From NCBI RefSeq assembly GCF_963855985.1, contig NC_087097.1:5613001-5677000 (forward strand): a DNA stretch of 64,000 nt. The letters are read 5' to 3'. A program made the position numbers and the translations under genes. Below, in pieces: positions 59,500 to 64,000 of this stretch. The stretch comes from Ostrinia nubilalis. Lineage: Eukaryota; Arthropoda; Insecta; Lepidoptera; Crambidae. Position 1 is the first letter of the stretch. The number at the start of each line of letters is the position of its first letter. The notes under the pieces are model-generated. The model saw only the letters and a program-made list of their open reading frames with translations, searched no databases and had not been told where the DNA came from.

Positions 59500-59527
59500 G
59501 CAAATGATAAGTGTTGTTCTGTTTCAG

Positions 59528-59568
59528 GTATCGCATCGGGATCGTCGTCGGTTATATCGGTTTTCTCG
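59528..59568 (+). CDS. Candidate 41-nt exon
   Basis: A pyrimidine-rich acceptor TTCTGTTTCAG ends at 59527. Then follow 41 bases rich in ATCG words, open in the frame giving IASGSSSVISVFS, and a strong donor GTGAGT at 59569. It could be a coding or untranslated exon of a gene with long introns. No partner exon was found, so it may be chance. Confidence 0.25.
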
Positions 59569-61935
59569 GTGAGTTTTTAGCGATATACGATTTTGGTACT
59601 ATGTTGATTTCGATTGCTTTTTGAAATATTGTTTTTTTTATTCGATAGTAACTTGACTTCGTTTCATGTTGACATCGTTTTCAAAGCAACCGAATTAGTA
59701 CACAGAGTCAAAGTCGATTTAAAAAATCAGAATTCAATTGAAAGACGCAAAAAAACACCTCCCAGCTTCTGTTAATTTATTCTGTTACAAGCTAATCTGT
59801 CAATAAAATATCTAGCCATTATTTTAGTCGCTCAGTTCTTCATTTTATTTATAAAAGTTTACAAAAATACAAGGGAACTTTCTTCCCCAAAATTTTTGGT
59901 CCTCAAATGAAGGCCGGCTAATTACATCGAGTTAAAATTTAGCCCTCGGGAGAGCGTTTTGATTGCTCAAGAGATACGAATTAAAATATTTCGAAAATTA
60001 ACTCCCCGTGTATAATTTATTGGAAAATAGCGAATAACAACTCCGCCGCGTCCCTAAAAGTGTTAACACGGTTACGTAGAAATTGTACGTCACAGGGTTA
60101 AATGATACGATGAAATTTTGCTAGTCAGTGAGTTTATAACCCATATATTTGGCGTCTATAAACCCGAGATGAAGTTGAGAGTGCTTTGTGAAATTTTAAT
60201 ATTGTAACAGATAGTAAAATTTTGGTGACACGGAGAGCGCTTTGTTTGAAAGGCTTTCTTTTAACGGCTTACCCTAATGAGAAATAATGATAGTGAAAAT
60301 TTAAAAATTCACTTAAGTAAGGTTTTAAAAGTAAATAAGGTAGTCTTTTCGTAAGAAATCATTTCAAAAGTCTTTTACGTCACATTTAATTTTTATAATA
60401 CTAGTGTAATTATTAAATGACGATGATAATTAATTGATTTTTATGATAAATATTTTTCATTACTGTTACAAAAAGATTTTTAAATTAAATACTTAACCCG
60501 TGACTTTGTTTGGAAACACACCGAGCTACTCTACTTCATTAAATGATGTTCATGCTCATTAATTAATTGACTCGATATTGTTTTAAACGCCAAACTCAAT
60601 GCAGGTGATTTCGCGTGAACTTATTACCGGTTGTATAGACGACAGTATATATTTTTTAAGCAAAGTTTAACTTATTGCAATTACCTAAGAGAGTATACAC
60701 TTTGTTTAACTTATGAAATAAACTACAGCAAATATAGCAATGTAGCACCTATTCCAATTACATAAGGTAACATAGAATAAGTCATCAGTACATAAATTAT
60801 GAAACAAAGTCGTTTTCCTGTCTGTCTTTCCCTATGTATGCTTAGATCTTTAAAACTACGCAACGGATTTTGATGCGATTTTTTCAATAGAGTGATTGAA
60901 GAGGTTTTTAAGAATAAATTCGATGCCTCCTAAGTAAACTATCGTATGTCTTAAAACCAAACTTTACAGTAGAGCCATTTAAAGATATTTATGTGTGCAG
61001 TTTTCCCATCTTTTGAGCTAGGGATACGATTTTTTCAAAACTTATAGTCAATTTAAGGTGTATTCTCATACAATAACATTTATTTGTAAATATATTGTAG
61101 TTTTGGAGATATTGTTGTTACGGTGTTTTACGGCGGATAAAATTAGTTATAGAAATCGTAACATAACTATACAATTATTTACTTTGTCTAGCTGTAGGTA
61201 AAATATATAGTAAGAGCCACATACTCCATTGTACGGGAACATAATCATTTATACTGTCGAAGGTATGTTACATATTTATTAATTTTTCATTGTAAATTCA
61301 TGCTAAAACTAAATTATTCAATTAGGTACTCATCTATTTTGGACAAAAGGATTCACAAAATCAATTTGAACACAATGAAAGTCTTGAAATGAAACCTCTG
61401 TTTTAAATACCATATTTATTAATTTGTACCAAAGAATCACGTTATAACAGTCTTTCTTTCTTAAGAAAATATAATTAAAATAGTTTTAAATTAACATAGA
61501 ATGTGAAGTTATTACAAATAATTAAATCAAAAGTAATTAACTGACGAGATCAAATAATTTTTTTTTTGTTTTCTAATAAACATTGATTATTTTTGAAACA
61601 TAGCAATTACGATTAAATTAAAAAGTTTTATTAAAGTGATAAAAGGAATATTTATCTTCTTTATTAACCTTAAAATAAGCAAAATCTATTCTTAATTGAT
61701 AAAGTCAATTAACAAAGTTACATCGTTATTGTTCTTACTTTAAAAAAAAATAGTATTTAATCTTATTAGAGCCTCTAATATTATTCAAAAATTGTACACA
61801 AGGAATCTATATAACAGGTAACATGAATAATAATTAATGATAATTCAGTAAATTGTGTTTTTTTTTCTGAAATCAATTAAGTTTAAGTTATGAGTTATTT
61901 TTTTCTACCGGACTTTTAAAGATATTTATTTTATT
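59569..61935. other. Long intergenic stretch, no gene seen
   Basis: 59880-60180 is GC-richer without an open frame. 60832-60890 (CCCTATGTATGCTTAGATCT) is a partial Helitron-like piece like 8550. The rest is AT-rich. Confidence 0.35.
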
Positions 61936-61989
61936 TAGTTACATTTTTATGTATTCTTATAAGTAATCAATAATAGGTAAAAAACTTTA

Positions 61990-62465
61990 TAACCAAAAAA
62001 AGTTAATCTGAATCAGTCTCAGCATTATGATTAGAAGAATCTACAAGAAGATTGTGATAGAATTGGTGATGTACCGCTGGAATGACACCACTAGTACAAA
62101 GGCTTACCAAGTATTTTTTTTAACTTTGGTTATAGTAGCACATGGTTAAAAAGGGGGCAAACATCAGAGTAATCTTGCTGTCGTCGTCTCGTGTTAGTTT
62201 TAGTAACAACAGTCATATATTGAGACTCATCCAAATGATATTTATAATGGAGTTTATTTGGCTCAGAAGGAAGCACCTTGACTTCTTTTATTTTCATCCA
62301 TTGCACAACAGCGTTCAAGTTCTTGGTCCAATTTTTACAGCCTAAGGTTGACTTAAAATCCAAAAAGGACATCATCCACGTTTCATATATTTTTGGTCCA
62401 AAATCAAAAGTGCCGGCCAACAAAAAAAAGTGCTGAATTCTGACAGAATAGGTCTGCCTTAGCAT
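61990..62465 (-). pseudogene. Unrecognised protein fragment in the left arm
   Basis: The minus-strand frame 62465-62130 has protein-like content: FLDFKSTLGCKNWTKNLN, then VVQWMKIKEVKVLPSEPNK, then LHYKYHLDESQYMTVVTKTN and an RRRQQDYSDVC end. A further stretch in another frame (about 62090-62008) reads VIPAVHHQFYHNLLVDSSNH and ends NAETDSD then stop. It looks like the C-terminal half of a transposon- or host-derived protein broken by a frameshift. I do not recognise the family. Confidence 0.5.
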
Positions 62466-63201
62466 TTGTTACTATGGCACCAAAGCCGTAGCTCCACTGT
62501 GTGTCGAGTATTTGAGATCTAAAAGTCATCGATTATTCATACATTTTTTGTTCAAAATCAAAAGTGTCGGCCAATAAAAAAAAAAGTGCTGTGTTCAGAC
62601 AGAATACGTCCGCCTTAGCATTTGTTACTATGGCACCAAAGCTGTAGCACCACTATGCGTCGAGTATTTGAGATCTAAAATTCATCGACGATTCATACAT
62701 TTTTTGTTCAAAATCAAAAGTGTCGGCCAATAACAAAAAGTGCTGTCTTCTGACAGAATACGTCCGCCTTAGCATTTGTTACTATGGCACCAAAGCTGTA
62801 GCACCACTGTGTGTCGAGTATTTGAGATCTAAAATTCATCGACGATTCATACATTTTTTGTTCAAAATCAAAAATGTCGGCCAATAAAAAAAAAGTGCTG
62901 TATTCTGACAGAATACGTCCGCCTTAGTATTTGTTACTATGACACCAAAGCTGTAGCACCACTGTGCATCGTAGTATTTGAGATCAAAGTCAGTCGTTTC
63001 ATATATTTTTAGAGCTCAAATACTACGATGCACAGTGGTGCTACAGCTTTGGTGCCATAGTAATAAATGCTAAGGCGGACGTATTCTATCAGAATACAGC
63101 ACTTTTATTTTTTGGCCGGCACTTTTGATTTTGGACCAAAATGGATGATGTCCTTTGGTATGATCCAACTCGATTACAGTACATGGTTGTAGTTTCATGC
63201 T

Positions 63202-63650
63202 TTGATTGAAAGATGTGCCAAAAATAAATGTATTTATACTCCTTTAGAATGGTTTTCATTGGTACGATGGGCTAAACAAGATGGGAAACCATATACTGTA
63301 ATCGAGTTGCATCATACCAAATTTTTGGATTTTGAGTCAATCTTAGGCTGTAAAAATTGGACTAAGAACTTGAACGGTGATGTTGTGTTCAAATAAACTC
63401 CATTATAAATATCATTTGGATGAGTCTCAATATATGACTGTTGTTACTAAAACTAACACGAGACGACGACAGCAAGATTACTCTGATGTTTGCTTCCTTT
63501 TTAACCATAAAATATGCTACCTATAACCAAAGTTAAAAAAAATACTTGGTAAGCCTTTGTACTAGAGGTGTCATTCCAGCGGTGCATCACCAATTCTATC
63601 ACAATCTTCTTGTAGATTCTTTTAATCATAATGCTGAGAGTGATTCAGAT
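63202..63650 (+). pseudogene. Unrecognised protein fragment in the right arm
   Basis: Frame 63202-63396 reads TPLEWFSLVRWAKQDGKPYT, then VIELHHTKFLDFESILGC and KNWTKNLNGDVV, then hits a stop after a 38-bp deletion relative to the left arm. Downstream, in broken frames, come the same YHLDESQYMT, HHQFYHNLLVDS and HNAESDSD pieces. It adds about 40 residues upstream that the left arm lacks. Same protein, separately decayed. Confidence 0.5.
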
Positions 63651-63728
63651 TTACTTTTTTTAGTTATAAAGCTTTTTACCTATTATTGATTACTTATAAA
63701 AATACATAAAAATGTCACTAATTAAAGA

Positions 63729-63910
63729 AATTTAGTTTGTCACAGATCGTCATAAATTATAGCCTATATGTTATGTTATTCTGGGTTATAAACAAAAATA
63801 CTGTAAAGTTTCATCAAAATCTGTTCGGTAGTTTTTGCGCGAAAGAGTTACAAATTTCCAGACATCCTGATATCCAGACATCCTAACTTTCGCATTTATA
63901 ATATTAGTAG
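63729..63910 (-). mobile_element. Helitron-like element lacking its hairpin end
   Basis: TTTGTCACAGATCGTCATAA, then AAAGTTTCATCAAAATCTG and ACTTTCGCATTTATAATATT. Closely matches 46131-46302 inverted. The GC hairpin/CTAG end that should lie to the left is missing where the foldback element begins. Confidence 0.65.
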
Positions 63911-64000
63911 GATCGAAGTACCTTCATCACTAAGTAAATCACTGGAGATCAAATTAGAAAATGCTTGGATTTCTATTAAATCAGCTCCTTCAGGCAATGG

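Larger units (their letters stand above)
61938..63718. mobile_element. Foldback-type element with coding-derived arms
   Basis: Ends GTTACATTTTTATG (61938) and CATAAAAATGTCAC (to 63718) are inverted, with TA on each side. The arms (about 61938-62396 and 63150-63718) are reverse complements apart from a 38-bp gap and an extra segment of about 175 bp in the right arm. The middle has four direct units of about 155 bp (from 62397, 62551, 62707 and 62861) and one inverted unit (63013-63150), so the fold centre is near 63005. The TA target resembles Tc1/mariner-type insertion, but no transposase is present. The whole element could fold into one very long hairpin. Confidence 0.8.

Noticed and set aside
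62397..63000. Tandem array considered as a CRISPR array
   Set aside because: Units of about 155 bp repeat throughout without unique spacers, in an animal genome; it is a foldback-element array.

Overview
The window looks like a repeat-rich, AT-rich piece of a lepidopteran (moth or butterfly) nuclear genome. Two things point there: a spliced RR-1 cuticular protein gene of the lepidopteran larval cuticle protein type, and many interspersed repeats typical of Lepidoptera (RTE-type tails ending in ATGATGATG or CGAACGAA, CR1/Jockey 3' ends, Helitron-like ends with a GCGGGCGAAGCCGCGGGC hairpin and CTAG, and several MITE families). The species cannot be named from sequence alone. Nothing bacterial, viral or organellar was seen.

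Only one protein-coding gene is well supported: a four-exon RR-1 cuticle protein gene on the minus strand (coding parts 44975-44973, 44222-44022, 43105-43001, 42024-41896). It has a TATA box, a likely initiator, consensus splice sites and a complete 145-residue product with signal peptide and chitin-binding Rebers-Riddiford domain. Each of its three introns holds a different transposon relic, and a short inverted-repeat element lies in its proximal promoter. Weaker coding candidates are a possible terminal exon with faint eIF4E-like character (22004-22192, minus), an open frame at 15919-16113 (minus), a possible first exon at 22897-22979 (plus) and a possible 41-nt exon at 59528-59568 (plus).

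Region by region: 0-5 kb has a frameshifted non-LTR reverse transcriptase, a three-level nest of elements (1983-2701), a MITE (3692-3935), a degenerate minisatellite and an ACCGACTTC-ended element. 5-20 kb is intergenic, with MITEs, RTE and CR1 tails (one with reverse transcriptase C-terminal coding, 14080-14789) and a nested MITE complex at 16370-17452. 20-35 kb is mostly low-complexity intergenic DNA, with a pre-miRNA-like hairpin at 20969-21042 and a candidate promoter at 22.9 kb. 35.9-36.8 kb holds a near-perfect 140-bp-arm palindrome fused to a second ACCGACTTC-ended element. 41.8-45.2 kb is the cuticle gene. 45-57 kb is intergenic with RTE tails, MITEs and locally duplicated modules at 53.9-55.3 kb. 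57.5-58.5 kb is a Harbinger-like element with a motif repeated every 140 bp. 61.9-63.7 kb is a foldback element whose two arms carry pieces of the same unrecognised protein.

The genes do not form a pathway. The main biology is a cuticle gene embedded in dense, nested, mostly non-autonomous transposons. The structures most worth following are the long inverted repeats (61.9-63.7, 57.5-58.5 and 36.0-36.3 kb), which could be ordinary foldback DNA transposons or sources of hairpin RNA.
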